From Pasteurella canis (GTDB lineage Bacteria > Pseudomonadota > Gammaproteobacteria > Enterobacterales > Pasteurellaceae): 64,000 bases of DNA. The stretch lies in contig NZ_UGTV01000015.1 of the NCBI RefSeq assembly GCF_900454865.1, positions 1,240,001 through 1,304,000 of the forward strand, in the 5' to 3' direction. Below are positions 38,338 to 47,979 of this stretch, piece after piece. Numbering within the stretch: position 1 is the stretch's first letter; each line of letters opens with the position of its first letter. The notes under the pieces are model-generated. The model did no database searches. It saw only the letters and a list, made by a program, of their open reading frames with translations, and was not told where the DNA came from. The translations under genes were made by a program, and so were the position numbers.

Positions 38338-38964
38338 ATGAAATTAGTACAAGTACAGCATCCTCTTGTGAAGCATAAACTTGGTTTAATGCGTTCTGCT
38401 GATATCAATACTAAAAAATTTCGTGAGTTAGCCACGGAAGTTGGTAGTTTACTCACTTATGAAGCAACCTCAGATTTAGAAACAGAAAAAGTCATTATTG
38501 ATGGTTGGTGTGGTCCTGTTGAAATCGATCAAATAAAAGGTAAAAAAGTCACTGTTGTTCCTATTTTACGTGCAGGTCTAGGGATGATGGATGGTGTATT
38601 AGAGCATGTCCCGAGTGCACGTATTAGTGTAGTTGGAATGTATCGTGATGAACAAACCCTTGAGCCTGTTCCTTATTTCCAAAAATTAGCCAGTGATTTA
38701 GAAGAACGTTTAGCCATCGTTGTTGATCCAATGTTAGCAACTGGTGGTTCAATGATTGCCACGATTAATTTATTAAAAGAAAAAGGCTGTAAACATATTA
38801 AAGTCTTAGTTCTTGTTGCGGCACCAGAAGGTATAAAAGCCCTCGAAAATGCTCACCCTGATATCGAACTTTACACTGCCTCAATAGATAGTCATTTAAA
38901 TGAACAGGGTTATATTATCCCAGGTCTAGGTGATGCAGGTGATAAAATTTTTGGTACCAAATAA
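38338..38964 (+). CDS. upp: Uracil phosphoribosyltransferase
   Basis: Upp converts uracil and PRPP to UMP in pyrimidine salvage. The 208-residue protein shows the PRPP-binding loop as [11 protein letters not shown] near 130-140, the family [13 protein letters not shown] near 77-89 and the C-terminal [16 protein letters not shown] uracil-binding tail. The ATG follows AAAGGAG. It is followed by the uracil permease uraA after a hairpin that may partly attenuate transcription. It is preceded by about 150 gene-free bases with no obvious riboswitch. Confidence 0.97.
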   Translation: MKLVQVQHPLVKHKLGLMRSADINTKKFRELATEVGSLLTYEATSDLETEKVIIDGWCGPVEIDQIKGKKVTVVPILRAGLGMMDGVLEHVPSARISVVGMYRDEQTLEPVPYFQKLASDLEERLAIVVDPMLATGGSMIATINLLKEKGCKHIKVLVLVAAPEGIKALENAHPDIELYTASIDSHLNEQGYIIPGLGDAGDKIFGTK

Positions 38965-38973
38965 TTCAAATAT

Positions 38974-38998
38974 AGCAGCATATCAAATGCTGCTTTTT
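38974..38998 (+). terminator. Hairpin between upp and uraA
   Basis: AGCAGCAT (38974-38981) pairs with ATGCTGCT (38987-38994) with a T-run to 38999. It has the form of an intrinsic terminator; uraA may depend on readthrough or its own promoter. Confidence 0.75.
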
Positions 38999-39058
38999 TC
39001 CATGTAATTTACGTCGCTGTAAATTAAAAGTTAATTCAGACAGAGAGTTGAAACTTAA

Positions 39059-40315
39059 ATGACAAATCAAAATCAAACAATTCAAGCAATAGAACAAAAT
39101 CAAGCCAAACAAGCTTTCGTCGGTCTACAAATGCTTTTCGTCGCATTTGGTGCCCTTGTGTTAGTCCCACTTATTACGGGTTTAAATACGAATACTGCCT
39201 TATTAACAGCAGGCATAGGTACACTCCTCTTCCAATTTTGTACAGGTCGGCAGGTACCTATTTTTCTAGCGTCTTCTTTTGCCTTTATCGCACCTATCCA
39301 GTATGGCGTTGCTACTTGGGGTATCGCTACAACAATGGGGGGGTTAGTCTTTACAGGTATGGTGTATTTTGCCCTTAGTACATTAGTAAAATTAAAGGGG
39401 GCAGGTGCCTTACAACGCGTTTTCCCACCTGTAGTAGTAGGACCCGTCATCATCATCATTGGAATGGGATTAGCGCCTGTTGCAGTAGATATGGCATTGG
39501 GAAAAAATAGCCCCTATGAATATAATGATGCTGTTTTTGTATCAATGGCTACATTATTAACGACATTATGCGTAGCTGTTTTTGCTAAAGGCATTATGAA
39601 ACTGATTCCAATTATGTTTGGTATCACAGTAGGTTACATGCTATGCCTCTTCCTAGGCTTAATCAATTTCCAACCCGTTCTCGATGCACCTTGGTTTAGT
39701 GTCCCTGAAATTACAACACCAGAATTCAAACTTGAAGCTATTTTATATTTATTACCAATTGCTATCGCACCTGCTGTTGAACATGTTGGTGGCATTATGG
39801 CAATTAGCTCTGTTACTGGCAAAGATTTCTTACAGAAACCAGGGCTACACCGCACGTTACTGGGTGATGGCGTCGCGACAAGTGCAGCTGCATTCTTAGG
39901 CGGTCCACCAAATACAACTTATGCGGAAGTCACTGGTGCGGTTATGTTAACCCGTAATTTTAATCCAAATATTATGACTTGGGCAGCTATTTGGGCAATT
40001 GCAATCTCATTCTGTGGTAAAGTTGGTGCCTTTTTATCAACTATCCCAACGATTGTAATGGGTGGAATTATGATGTTAGTATTTGGCTCCATCGCAGTAG
40101 TAGGAATGAGTACACTTATTCGTGGTAAAGTGGATGTCACTGAAGCACGCAATCTCTGTATTATCTCTGTCGTCATGACATTTGGCATTGGTGGTATGTT
40201 TGTAAACTTCGGAGAAGTGTCACTAAAAGGGATCAGCTTGTGTGCGGTTGTTGCAATCTTACTGAATTTAATTCTACCAAAAGCAAAAAACACCTTTACT
40301 GAAGATAATCAATAA
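39059..40315 (+). CDS. uraA: Uracil permease
   Basis: UraA is a proton-coupled uracil importer of the NCS2 family. The 418-residue protein has about 14 membrane segments, with family motifs QMLFVAFGALVLVPLITGL near 24-42, the mid-protein AIAPAVEHVGGI whose E and H bind uracil and protons (near 236-247), and GGPPNTTYAEVTGAV (near 281-295). The upp-uraA-hda order matches E. coli. A terminator follows before hda. Confidence 0.95.
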   Translation: MTNQNQTIQAIEQNQAKQAFVGLQMLFVAFGALVLVPLITGLNTNTALLTAGIGTLLFQFCTGRQVPIFLASSFAFIAPIQYGVATWGIATTMGGLVFTGMVYFALSTLVKLKGAGALQRVFPPVVVGPVIIIIGMGLAPVAVDMALGKNSPYEYNDAVFVSMATLLTTLCVAVFAKGIMKLIPIMFGITVGYMLCLFLGLINFQPVLDAPWFSVPEITTPEFKLEAILYLLPIAIAPAVEHVGGIMAISSVTGKDFLQKPGLHRTLLGDGVATSAAAFLGGPPNTTYAEVTGAVMLTRNFNPNIMTWAAIWAIAISFCGKVGAFLSTIPTIVMGGIMMLVFGSIAVVGMSTLIRGKVDVTEARNLCIISVVMTFGIGGMFVNFGEVSLKGISLCAVVAILLNLILPKAKNTFTEDNQ

Positions 40316-40324
40316 ATAAAATCT

Positions 40325-40355
40325 GGGTTAAGTCTTGCTTAACCCTTCCTTTTTC
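40325..40355 (+). terminator. Terminator after uraA
   Basis: GGGTTAAG (40325-40332) pairs perfectly with CTTAACCC (40338-40345); a T-rich tail follows. Confidence 0.8.
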
Positions 40356-40398
40356 GTTTACTCTTAACATTCATTCTCCGCATTAAATAGGCTATTTT

Positions 40399-41100
40399 TT
40401 GTTAGATCATTTTCAGCTACCGCTACCTATTCATCAACTTGATGATGAAACTTTAGAAAATTTTTATCCCGACAATAATTTGTTGTTGCTCAATTCACTG
40501 CGTAAAAATTTTACACAACCAGAACAGCAATTTTTCTATATTTGGGGAGAGCAAGGTAGTGGTAAAAGCCATTTATTAAAGGCAATCACTAATGAATTTT
40601 TCATTCAACAGCGTCCTGCTATGTATGTGCCGTTAGAAAAATCACACTATTTCTCTCCTGCCGTACTCGAAAATCTAGAATATCAACAATTAGTTTGTCT
40701 AGATAATCTACATTCAGTTATAACAATACCTGAATGGGAACTCGCTATTTTTGATCTTTTTAATAGAATTAAAACCGTTGGTAAAACCATTTTAGTGATT
40801 AGTGCAAGCCAATCACCAACAGCACTCTGTGTAAATTTACCCGATCTGGCATCTCGTTTACGCTGGGGAGAAAGTTACCAACTTAATCCATTAAACGATC
40901 AACAAAAAATTCACGTTTTAAAACAAAATGCACACCAACGTGGCATTGATCTGTCCGATGAAGTAGCAAATTTTCTGCTTAAACGCCTAGAACGAGATAT
41001 GCACACTTTATTTAATGCGTTAAAAAAACTAGACCATGCCTCTTTACAAGCAAAACGTAAGTTAACTATTCCCTTTGTGAAAGAAATTTTAAATTTATAA
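40399..41100 (+). CDS. hda: Hda, regulatory inactivator of DnaA (TTG start)
   Basis: Hda stimulates ATP hydrolysis by DnaA together with the loaded sliding clamp, preventing re-initiation. The 233-residue AAA+ protein has the clamp-binding motif QLPLP at residues 6-10, Walker A GEQGSGKS (50-57), a Walker B-like LVCLDN, the sensor region LPDLASRLRWG and the conserved C-terminal RKLTIPFVKEIL. The frame can only start at a TTG (40399), with AGG nine bases before it; the clamp motif must be included, so I accept it. E. coli hda also uses a rare start codon, CUG, which limits Hda amount. Confidence 0.92.
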   Translation: MLDHFQLPLPIHQLDDETLENFYPDNNLLLLNSLRKNFTQPEQQFFYIWGEQGSGKSHLLKAITNEFFIQQRPAMYVPLEKSHYFSPAVLENLEYQQLVCLDNLHSVITIPEWELAIFDLFNRIKTVGKTILVISASQSPTALCVNLPDLASRLRWGESYQLNPLNDQQKIHVLKQNAHQRGIDLSDEVANFLLKRLERDMHTLFNALKKLDHASLQAKRKLTIPFVKEILNL

Positions 41101-41102
41101 GA

Positions 41103-41127
41103 AAAGACCGCACTTTATACGGTCTTT
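41103..41127. terminator. Hairpin between hda and the convergent lipoprotein gene
   Basis: AAAGACCG (41103-41110) pairs with CGGTCTTT (41120-41127); an uptake signal complement (ACCGCACTT) sits across the left arm and loop. On the minus strand a short T-run follows. Confidence 0.6.
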
Positions 41128-41143
41128 AAAAGAAATGGAAAGT

Positions 41144-41431
41144 TTAGTTCCAACGAGTATAATGGTAGCCTACGCTTGGCACTAGTATAACGGATGGCTG
41201 TTGGTATTTTGGACGAGGTTCAACGTTAGGACGATTATCACTGGCATTCAAAGGGGACTGAATATCTTTTGAATAGGCTTGCTTTTCACTCGCGGCTACT
41301 GTGTCACCACTTTTCACTCGTTGGTTATATTGTTCTAAAGTTTTCAAGTCCATTTGTACATTTGTTTGTTCAAGCTTTTGTGTACAGCCCACCAATAATG
41401 CAATCACGAATAATATAGCGACTCTTATCAT
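41144..41431 (-). CDS. Small lipoprotein of unknown function
   Basis: I do not recognise this 95-residue protein. It has a short signal peptide and a lipobox LVGC (C16), then a hydrophilic, proline- and glutamine-rich body with no visible domain, ending YHYTRWN. The residue after Cys is Thr, consistent with outer-membrane sorting. The ATG follows GGAGC. It is 19 bases downstream of another exported protein gene on the same strand and may be co-transcribed with it. Confidence 0.65.
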   Translation of the reverse strand: MIRVAILFVIALLVGCTQKLEQTNVQMDLKTLEQYNQRVKSGDTVAASEKQAYSKDIQSPLNASDNRPNVEPRPKYQQPSVILVPSVGYHYTRWN

Positions 41432-41450
41432 AAATTGCTCCTTCTATTAT

Positions 41451-42059
41451 TTAACGACAAATGACACCAGATAGCATATTTTTACGTTGCTGAATATTTT
41501 GATCTGCTAAATTTTTACCTTGTTTATGTTCTTCAGTTTGCACTTTTTGCGCTAATTTAGGATCTTGAATATAAAATAATGGGACATATTGCATATTTTT
41601 AGCATCTGCTTTTGATGAAACTGTCGCTGTAGCAATGTTGGTATAATATTCTGTCTTATTAACAGGTACAACATAATATGTCGTTGCATCAGTGACATCC
41701 ACACCAACTTTAGAATTAAAACCACTGCAAATTCCAGCACCTGACTCAAAAATAGTATGCGATGATTTAGTTTCATTAATTTGAAAAACTTCAAACTCGA
41801 TACTTGCAGCCAATGCTTTTGCATCTTTTATATCCATACTTGGATTTAATTTATGAGTAGCACCTCGATTAACATAAGCAATATGTGTCGGTTTTTCATT
41901 ATGAATATCTAATAAAGAACGCTCTTCGTGCGGCGTTGATTCTTCTGACGAACCATAAGTCTTAGTAAAAGAATTTTCAGAAATACGAATAGACCAAGAT
42001 TCAGCAAAACTTACACTCGATAGTAGCAAACTTCCTAACATTAATACTTTTAAATGCAT
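41451..42059 (-). CDS. Exported protein of unknown function
   Basis: I do not recognise this protein of about 202 residues. A signal peptide is clear (hydrophobic stretch ending SSVSFA, cleavage near there). The mature protein is polar, with two cysteines (ICSG and the C-terminal VICR) that could form a disulfide, and no catalytic motif. Frame-internal ATGs at 42077, 42065 and 42059 are all possible; 42059 has GAG about eight bases before it and gives MHLKVLML. It follows the YaeR-like VOC gene with almost no gap, so translational coupling is likely. Confidence 0.6.
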   Translation of the reverse strand: MHLKVLMLGSLLLSSVSFAESWSIRISENSFTKTYGSSEESTPHEERSLLDIHNEKPTHIAYVNRGATHKLNPSMDIKDAKALAASIEFEVFQINETKSSHTIFESGAGICSGFNSKVGVDVTDATTYYVVPVNKTEYYTNIATATVSSKADAKNMQYVPLFYIQDPKLAQKVQTEEHKQGKNLADQNIQQRKNMLSGVICR

Positions 42060-42066
42060 TTTCATC

Positions 42067-42459
42067 TCACTTTTCATATATTTCTAAAGGTAAACCATCT
42101 GGATCACGAAAAAAAGTAAAACGTTTACTTGTGATAGGATCTATCCTAATTGGTTCACAGAGAATGCCATTCTGCTGCAAAAATATCACGGTCCCCTCAA
42201 TATCTTTTACACTGAAAGCCAAATGACGTAAACCAGATGCTTCTGGATTTGTTAAACGTAAAGGAGGATTGGGAAAAGAAAATAACTCAATCTGGCTACC
42301 ATCACTGAACTTTAAATCTAACTTATAGCTATTCCGTTCAGCACGATAAGTTTCGTTAATTATTTCTGCCCCTAAAACTTCAGTATAAAACTGCTTCGAC
42401 TTACGATAATCAGAGGTAATAATTGCAACATGATGAAAGCCGATAAATGGCGACTTCAT
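42067..42459 (-). CDS. VOC family protein (YaeR/GloA2-like)
   Basis: This 130-residue glyoxalase-fold protein closely resembles E. coli YaeR: HHVAIITSDYRKSKQFY near 8-24, IELFSFPNPP, GLRHLAFSVKDIE and the C-terminal RFTFFRDPDGLPLEIYE. Candidate metal ligands are the first histidine pair, the glutamate of IELFSF, the RHLAF histidine and the late glutamate of LEIYE. The substrate is unknown. Its stop lies within a few bases of the next gene's start. Confidence 0.85.
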   Translation of the reverse strand: MKSPFIGFHHVAIITSDYRKSKQFYTEVLGAEIINETYRAERNSYKLDLKFSDGSQIELFSFPNPPLRLTNPEASGLRHLAFSVKDIEGTVIFLQQNGILCEPIRIDPITSKRFTFFRDPDGLPLEIYEK

Positions 42460-42590
42460 GGTTTTCCTTTTTAAAAATGTGAGTAATTATACGCCTTTCA
42501 TAGTAAATGTAAAATGAGAGAAGTTCTCAATTGTTACTTGTCCTAAAATACGAAATGGTTAATTCAATATCATAAGTAGCCATCAAATGT

Positions 42591-43517
42591 TTATTGATGA
42601 GGTACAAGTTTTTCACGTTTTTCAGCCTCTTGTGCTTCCTGTGAAGCTCTTGCTGAGTGAATACTACGCTCAATTAATGCTCTTCTAGGATCGTCTTCTG
42701 CCAGTAAACGTAGCATCATAGACCAAGTCACTGCAGCCATTTTATAATCTTCCACTTCAAAGTAACGAAAAGCAAGTAAACCTAAAGCTTCAAGATTACT
42801 ATGATCTTGGCGAATAACCTCTTTCAGTAAATTATCCCCCTGAGACTTATCTGTTGGATCTTCTGAAAACATTAAAATACGAGCATAAGATAATTTATAT
42901 TCATTATTTTCAGGTTCAAGTTTGTTTGCCCTAGCATAGCTATCTAAGGCAAGTTGTGCTTTATTGGTATTCATTGCAATCTGCCCTAACAACCACCAAC
43001 TCTTAGCATCTTGTGGGACTTTTTGTAAATGTAAGCGTAGTGCCGTAGAAAACTGTTGTAATTCAGTCTCATTCAATGGGTTATTCTGCTCATCTTTCAA
43101 ACGCTCATAAAAGTGCGGTAATTTTTGGTAGGTTTTTCCCAACATTTCTTCGGCTTTCCATGAACCAACACTTAAATAGGTCATTGTGGCTAAAATACTT
43201 AACGCCAGAAATCCAGAAATAAACCATAATTTACCATAGCGTTTCTGTACTATTGACTCATCTTGAGCTTCAACTGGAATATCTTCTAACAAAGACTGTT
43301 GTAGTTCTATCTTTAACTGTTCTGCATTAGATAATAGCCCTTGTGCTTCATCCCGTTCAATTTCTGCTAACCGCTGGAAATACAATGCTTTATTTAATTC
43401 ATCACGTTTTACTGCCTGTCCTGTTTTACGAGCTGGTTTTATGGCTTTAAAAAGTGGATAAAAACAAATTAATGCCACAATTAGTGTTAATCCCACTACA
43501 CTTAACCAAAAATTCAT
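42591..43517 (-). CDS. ccmI: CcmI, apocytochrome c chaperone TPR protein
   Basis: CcmI (the C-terminal part of E. coli CcmH) binds the C-terminal helix of apocytochromes and hands them to the CcmFH heme lyase. The 308-residue protein has two membrane helices (about 3-23 and 93-115), a cytoplasmic loop with a conserved RLAEIERDEAQGLLS segment, and a periplasmic TPR domain (WWLLGQIAMNTNKAQLALDS; AYDKA-like helices). Its start overlaps ccmH by 4 bases. It ends the ccm operon. Confidence 0.9.
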   Translation of the reverse strand: MNFWLSVVGLTLIVALICFYPLFKAIKPARKTGQAVKRDELNKALYFQRLAEIERDEAQGLLSNAEQLKIELQQSLLEDIPVEAQDESIVQKRYGKLWFISGFLALSILATMTYLSVGSWKAEEMLGKTYQKLPHFYERLKDEQNNPLNETELQQFSTALRLHLQKVPQDAKSWWLLGQIAMNTNKAQLALDSYARANKLEPENNEYKLSYARILMFSEDPTDKSQGDNLLKEVIRQDHSNLEALGLLAFRYFEVEDYKMAAVTWSMMLRLLAEDDPRRALIERSIHSARASQEAQEAEKREKLVPHQ

Positions 43518-43978
43518 GATTTTTTCTCTTTTAATAAATTATGTAAACGCTGTTTCTCATCATCACTCAAAAGGGGGGCAGTAGTCACTGTACTTTGTGT
43601 CGCTTTAGGTTGACGACGAAACAATATAACTACACCGAAAATAACCAACATGGCAGGAATAACCCATAGTGCAATAGTCGCAACAGTCAATGGCGGATCA
43701 TAGGTTACAAAATGACCATAACGGTCAACCATATAATCAACAATTTCTTGCTTGGAATGTCCTTTTTGTAATAATTCAAGTACTTTATGACGCATATCAA
43801 CAGCAATAGTCGCATTTGAATCTGCAATATTATTGTTTTGACATTGTGGGCAACGTAATTCTTGTGTTAAAGCATGATAATCTTTTTCTTGCTCTGCTGA
43901 GCTAAAATTAAATGCATCTATCGCAGCAAAGCTAGAGAAACTTAGCAACAACAAGAAAAGAGCGGTCAGTTTCCTCAT
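43514..43978 (-). CDS. ccmH: CcmH, thiol subunit of the heme lyase
   Basis: CcmH is a periplasmic thiol-redox protein working with CcmF. The 154-residue protein has a signal peptide (2-18), the motif RCPQCQN (near 43-49), a conserved block MVDRYGHFVTYDPPL and a C-terminal membrane helix (about 104-124). It overlaps ccmG by 1 base (TAATG) and ccmI by 4. It is a paralogue of the nrfF gene at 28417-28911. Confidence 0.93.
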   Translation of the reverse strand: MRKLTALFLLLLSFSSFAAIDAFNFSSAEQEKDYHALTQELRCPQCQNNNIADSNATIAVDMRHKVLELLQKGHSKQEIVDYMVDRYGHFVTYDPPLTVATIALWVIPAMLVIFGVVILFRRQPKATQSTVTTAPLLSDDEKQRLHNLLKEKKS

Positions 43979-44523
43979 TATTTTGTCTCCATTAATTTTT
44001 GATAAATGGGTTGCAATTTTTCATGCCAAACTTTTTCATTCACATCACCAGCATGGCGATAATGAATAATACCTTTGCCATCAATAATAAAAGTTTCAGG
44101 TGCGCCATAAACACCGAGATCCAATCCTAATGAACCTTTCTCATCTTTAAGTACAACTTGATAAGGATTACCTAAATCTTTCAACCATTTAATCGCTTTG
44201 TCTGTTTTATCTTTATAATCTAAACCAATAATTGTTATGCCTTGTTGTGCTAAATAGTTCAGATATTGATGCTCTGCATAACAAGTAGGACACCAAGTTG
44301 CCCAAACATTTAACAAAATTGGCTTGTCTTGCTGAAAAATATCAGCGCTATGCTGCTTCTCTTCTAGTAAATCAGCTGCCACTTTTATTGGTACTGGTTT
44401 ACCGACTAAAGCAGATTCTAAAGCTTTAGGATCATCACCTTGTGCATTACGTTGCAATTGAACTGCAAATGCAATCACTAAGATGCAGAACAACGCTAAG
44501 GGAAGATAACGTTTTTTATTCAT
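43978..44523 (-). CDS. ccmG: CcmG (DsbE) thiol-disulfide reductase
   Basis: CcmG keeps the CxxCH cysteines of apocytochromes reduced so heme can attach. The 181-residue protein has a membrane anchor (7-24), a thioredoxin fold with WCPTC (C78, C81) in NVWATWCPTCYAEH, and GAPETFIIDGKG, the family loop near the active site. It overlaps ccmF by 4 bases and ccmH by 1. A second member lies in the nrf cluster. Confidence 0.93.
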   Translation of the reverse strand: MNKKRYLPLALFCILVIAFAVQLQRNAQGDDPKALESALVGKPVPIKVAADLLEEKQHSADIFQQDKPILLNVWATWCPTCYAEHQYLNYLAQQGITIIGLDYKDKTDKAIKWLKDLGNPYQVVLKDEKGSLGLDLGVYGAPETFIIDGKGIIHYRHAGDVNEKVWHEKLQPIYQKLMETK

Positions 44524-46475
44524 TCTTCACCCTTTTTTAATAATTTAGAAAAACGATAGCGACGATCAAACATACATAGCAATCCACCGAGTACCATGAA
44601 TACACCGCCAAACCAAATCCAACGAATAAACGGCTTATAATATAAACGTAATGCCCAAGAACCATCACCTAAACTTTCACCTAGCGCGACATACAGATCG
44701 CGACTAAATCCCCAATCAATCGCCGCCTCTGTCATTGTCATTTTACTTACTGTATAAAACCGTTTTTCCGCAAATAAGATCGCCTCGACCTTTCCATCTT
44801 TCTTAATATCTACTTGAGCCTTACCCCCTAAGTAGTTAGGTCCATTCGCTTCAGTAATTCCTTGAAAAGTAAAGTGGTAATCTGCAATTTGTACTGTATC
44901 ACCCACATTCATACGTACATCACGTTCTACACTATAGTTTTGGCTAAAAGCAATTCCCCACACAGACATAGCCACGCCTAAATGTGCTAATACCATTCCC
45001 CAATGAGAACGCGAAAGCTTAGTTAAACCAATCAAGAAAGTTGAACGATGGGTCGCACGCTGATGTAATTCATATAAACTCAATAGCACAATAAACACGA
45101 CCATCATACATCCTAATACTGCACTTACTGTAACACGATCATGCAAAAAGTAAGGCAAAGTGAAACCTGCTATTAACATGATAAGTAGACTCAACAAGAC
45201 AGGCATGCGGATCGCTGAAAACTCATCGCGTCTCCATTTTACTAAAGGTCCAATCCCAAGTAATAGGGAAAATGGGATCATAATAATCAGAAACATTTGA
45301 TCAAAGAATGGGGCGCCAATAGAAATCGTACCTAATCCTAATTGTTTATGTACTAAAGGAAGCAGTGTTCCTAAGAACACCACTGAAAGTGCGGTCATTA
45401 ATAAAATATTATTCAATAACAACATACTTTCACGTGAATAACGTTCTGCATTCTCCCTTGAGCGAATTTGACTCCCTTTATAAGCGTATAGAGCAAGAGA
45501 ACCGCCGATAACGACAATTAAATAAGCGAGAATATACAAGCCACGAGTTGGGTCGGAAGCAAAAGCATGTACTGAAACTAAAATACCTGAACGCACAAGG
45601 AATGTGCCTAATAAACATAGCGAGAAAGCTAAAATTGCTAATAATACGGTCCATGCCTTAAAAGAGCCACGCTTCTCAGTTACAGCCAGTGAATGTAATA
45701 ATGCTGTTCCCGCAATCCAAGGCATGAAAGAAGCATTTTCAACAGGGTCCCAAAACCACCAGCCGCCCCAGCCAAGTTCATAATATGCCCACCAAGAGCC
45801 TAATACGATACCTAAAGTTAAAAAGACCCAAGCTGCCATCGTCCAAGGGCGAGACCACCTTGCCCAAGCGGTATCTAGTTTGCCTGTCATTAAAGAGGCA
45901 ATAGCAAAAGCAAATGCCACAGAGAAACCTACATATCCCATATAAAGTAATGGTGGATGGAAAATCAATCCAACATCTTGTAATAATGGATTTAACTCTT
46001 TGCCATCAACAGGAAAATCAGGAAATGTACGATTAAATGGATTAGACGTAAATAATACAAAAATAAGGAACCCAATACTGATAATCCCCATAATACCTAA
46101 CACACGAGCAACCGCTTCTTGAGGTAATTGCTTACTAAATAAAGCAACTGCCGCGCCCCATAATGTCAGCAACCAAATCCATAATAAAAGCGATCCCTCA
46201 TGCGATCCCCAAACTGCGGATAAACGGTAATGTAAAGGTAAATTTGTATTCGAATTATTTACTACATATTGAACAGAAAAATCATTTACTGCGAATAAAT
46301 AAGACAGTGCAATGAAAGCCACTGTCAAGCTAATGAATAAACCATAAGTCATAGGGCGAGCTAATGACATTAATTGAGCATTGCCTTTTTCAGCGCCCCA
46401 TAAAGGAAAAATTGCCACCAATACAGCAATGGCAAAACTTAAAGCTAAAGCATAATTTCCTAATTCAGCGATCAT
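44520..46475 (-). CDS. ccmF: CcmF heme lyase
   Basis: CcmF takes heme from CcmE and joins it to the apocytochrome. The 651-residue protein has about 15 membrane helices and the WWD motif [15 protein letters not shown] (near 234-248), with HEGS and HPPLLYMGY histidines at helix ends. A large periplasmic domain is near the C terminus. It overlaps both ccmE and ccmG by 4 bases. It is a close paralogue of nrfE. An uptake signal lies near 45386. Confidence 0.95.
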   Translation of the reverse strand: MIAELGNYALALSFAIAVLVAIFPLWGAEKGNAQLMSLARPMTYGLFISLTVAFIALSYLFAVNDFSVQYVVNNSNTNLPLHYRLSAVWGSHEGSLLLWIWLLTLWGAAVALFSKQLPQEAVARVLGIMGIISIGFLIFVLFTSNPFNRTFPDFPVDGKELNPLLQDVGLIFHPPLLYMGYVGFSVAFAFAIASLMTGKLDTAWARWSRPWTMAAWVFLTLGIVLGSWWAYYELGWGGWWFWDPVENASFMPWIAGTALLHSLAVTEKRGSFKAWTVLLAILAFSLCLLGTFLVRSGILVSVHAFASDPTRGLYILAYLIVVIGGSLALYAYKGSQIRSRENAERYSRESMLLLNNILLMTALSVVFLGTLLPLVHKQLGLGTISIGAPFFDQMFLIIMIPFSLLLGIGPLVKWRRDEFSAIRMPVLLSLLIMLIAGFTLPYFLHDRVTVSAVLGCMMVVFIVLLSLYELHQRATHRSTFLIGLTKLSRSHWGMVLAHLGVAMSVWGIAFSQNYSVERDVRMNVGDTVQIADYHFTFQGITEANGPNYLGGKAQVDIKKDGKVEAILFAEKRFYTVSKMTMTEAAIDWGFSRDLYVALGESLGDGSWALRLYYKPFIRWIWFGGVFMVLGGLLCMFDRRYRFSKLLKKGEE

Positions 46476-47011
46476 TTTTGACCTTCTTGTCCAGTTTTAT
46501 ATTCATATGCTTTTTCTTGGCGATCCCGCTCACTTTCGCCTTTAAGATCAGAAATGCCCATTGGTTTGTGCACTTTTTGCATTTGTGCATCTAATTCAGG
46601 TGGAACATAATTTTCATCATGTTTTGCCAAAACTTCCGTTGCAACTAAAATAGTTGGTGCTTTCAACACCCCTTGAGCTACAATGCCCTGCCCTTCACGG
46701 AATAAATCAGGCAAAATCCCTTCATATTCCACTGTAATGGAAGGACCTATATCATTAAGATCAAATTTAACTTTTAAACTTGTTGGATCACGCTCAACAC
46801 TACCTGTCACAACCATACCACCGACACGTAAACGTTGACCGACTTGTGGTTTTTTATTACTGTCTTCTTCTTTCCCATACACAATTTCAGTTGGTGTGTA
46901 GAATAAATCAATATTTTGTCGCAATGCATATAAAATTAAACCTGAAGCAACAGACACACCAATTAAAACAAAAAGAATAATAGCCATTCTTGATTTACGT
47001 CTTGGATTCAT
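46472..47011 (-). CDS. ccmE: CcmE periplasmic heme chaperone
   Basis: CcmE binds heme covalently and shuttles it to CcmF. The 179-residue protein has a single membrane anchor (about 10-30), the OB-fold core [11 protein letters not shown] and the heme-binding histidine in LAKHDENY (H131), with Y135 four residues later. It overlaps ccmD and ccmF by 4 bases each. Confidence 0.95.
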   Translation of the reverse strand: MNPRRKSRMAIILFVLIGVSVASGLILYALRQNIDLFYTPTEIVYGKEEDSNKKPQVGQRLRVGGMVVTGSVERDPTSLKVKFDLNDIGPSITVEYEGILPDLFREGQGIVAQGVLKAPTILVATEVLAKHDENYVPPELDAQMQKVHKPMGISDLKGESERDRQEKAYEYKTGQEGQK

Positions 47012-47223
47012 AGTACACCTCTTGAATCATCTTTTTGCAAACGGGCTTGACGTTGTTGCTCACGAATAACATCTTTTAAAATAGACTTGCGTTCTTTTAT
47101 GCTTTGTACAATCAAAAGTACCACTGAAACAAAACTAATCCCATAAGCAAGCCAGACATAAAAGCCATAACCACCCATATTGAAAAAATCATGCCAAGTT
47201 TCAAAAAACATCTTTTCCCCCAA
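47008..47223 (-). CDS. ccmD: CcmD heme export accessory protein
   Basis: CcmD is a small membrane protein needed to release holo-CcmE from the CcmABC complex. The 71 residues contain one membrane helix (about 18-39), an N-terminal [12 protein letters not shown] segment typical of the family, and a charged cytoplasmic C terminus. It sits between ccmC (3 bases upstream) and ccmE (4-base overlap), which supports the call. The ATG could also be the second methionine. Confidence 0.9.
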   Translation of the reverse strand: MGEKMFFETWHDFFNMGGYGFYVWLAYGISFVSVVLLIVQSIKERKSILKDVIREQQRQARLQKDDSRGVL

Positions 47224-47226
47224 CAG

Positions 47227-47967
47227 TTACTTCAGATTATTCGCTAGTGCTTGTACCCAAGGACGTTTACTTTCTTCCTTCACTAAAGCTGTACGATAAC
47301 GAATTAATGTTAACCAAATATAAAGCATCATAAAACCAAAAATACATAAAACTAATGGAATTAGCATAGGCGTTGCAATGGATGGCTTCTCAAATTTCGT
47401 AATACTGGCTCCTTGGTGTAACGTATTCCACCACTCAACTGAGAAATGGATAATCGGTAAATTAATTACACCAACTAAGCATAAAATCCCTGCCGCTTTC
47501 GCCCCAACAGCACGATCTTGAAATGCGGAATACAACGCCATCACACCTAAATATAAGAAGAATAGAATTAATTCAGAAGTCAATCGAGCATCCCAAACCC
47601 ACCAAGTTCCCCACATAGGTTTACCCCAAACTGCCCCCGTCACTAAAGCCAAGAACGTAAATAATGCACCAATAGGTGCCATTGCGATCATTGCTAAGTG
47701 CGCTTGCTTAATTTGCCAGACTAATGCAATGAATGCTGCAATCGCCATTGAGCCATATACCCCCATGGACCAAATTGCAGTCGGTACATGAACATACATA
47801 ATACGAAAACTATTCCCTTGCTGATAATCTGCTGGTGCAAAAGCGAGACCCCAAACGATACCTGTAATGAGTAAAAGTGCGGTTAAAATGGCAGTAACTG
47901 GCAAAAATTTACCACACAAGTAATATTGCGTTTCTGATTTCGCATAAGAGTGTAACCACTTCCACAT
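47227..47967 (-). CDS. ccmC: CcmC heme handling protein
   Basis: CcmC attaches heme to CcmE in the periplasm. The 246-residue protein has six membrane helices and the WWD-type motif WGTWWVWDARLTS (near 125-137), with histidines at helix ends (MYVHVPTAIW; IHFSVEWW). It lies 12 bases after ccmB and 3 before ccmD. An uptake signal lies near 47875. Confidence 0.95.
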   Translation of the reverse strand: MWKWLHSYAKSETQYYLCGKFLPVTAILTALLLITGIVWGLAFAPADYQQGNSFRIMYVHVPTAIWSMGVYGSMAIAAFIALVWQIKQAHLAMIAMAPIGALFTFLALVTGAVWGKPMWGTWWVWDARLTSELILFFLYLGVMALYSAFQDRAVGAKAAGILCLVGVINLPIIHFSVEWWNTLHQGASITKFEKPSIATPMLIPLVLCIFGFMMLYIWLTLIRYRTALVKEESKRPWVQALANNLK

Positions 47968-47979
47968 AAAGCAATCCTT

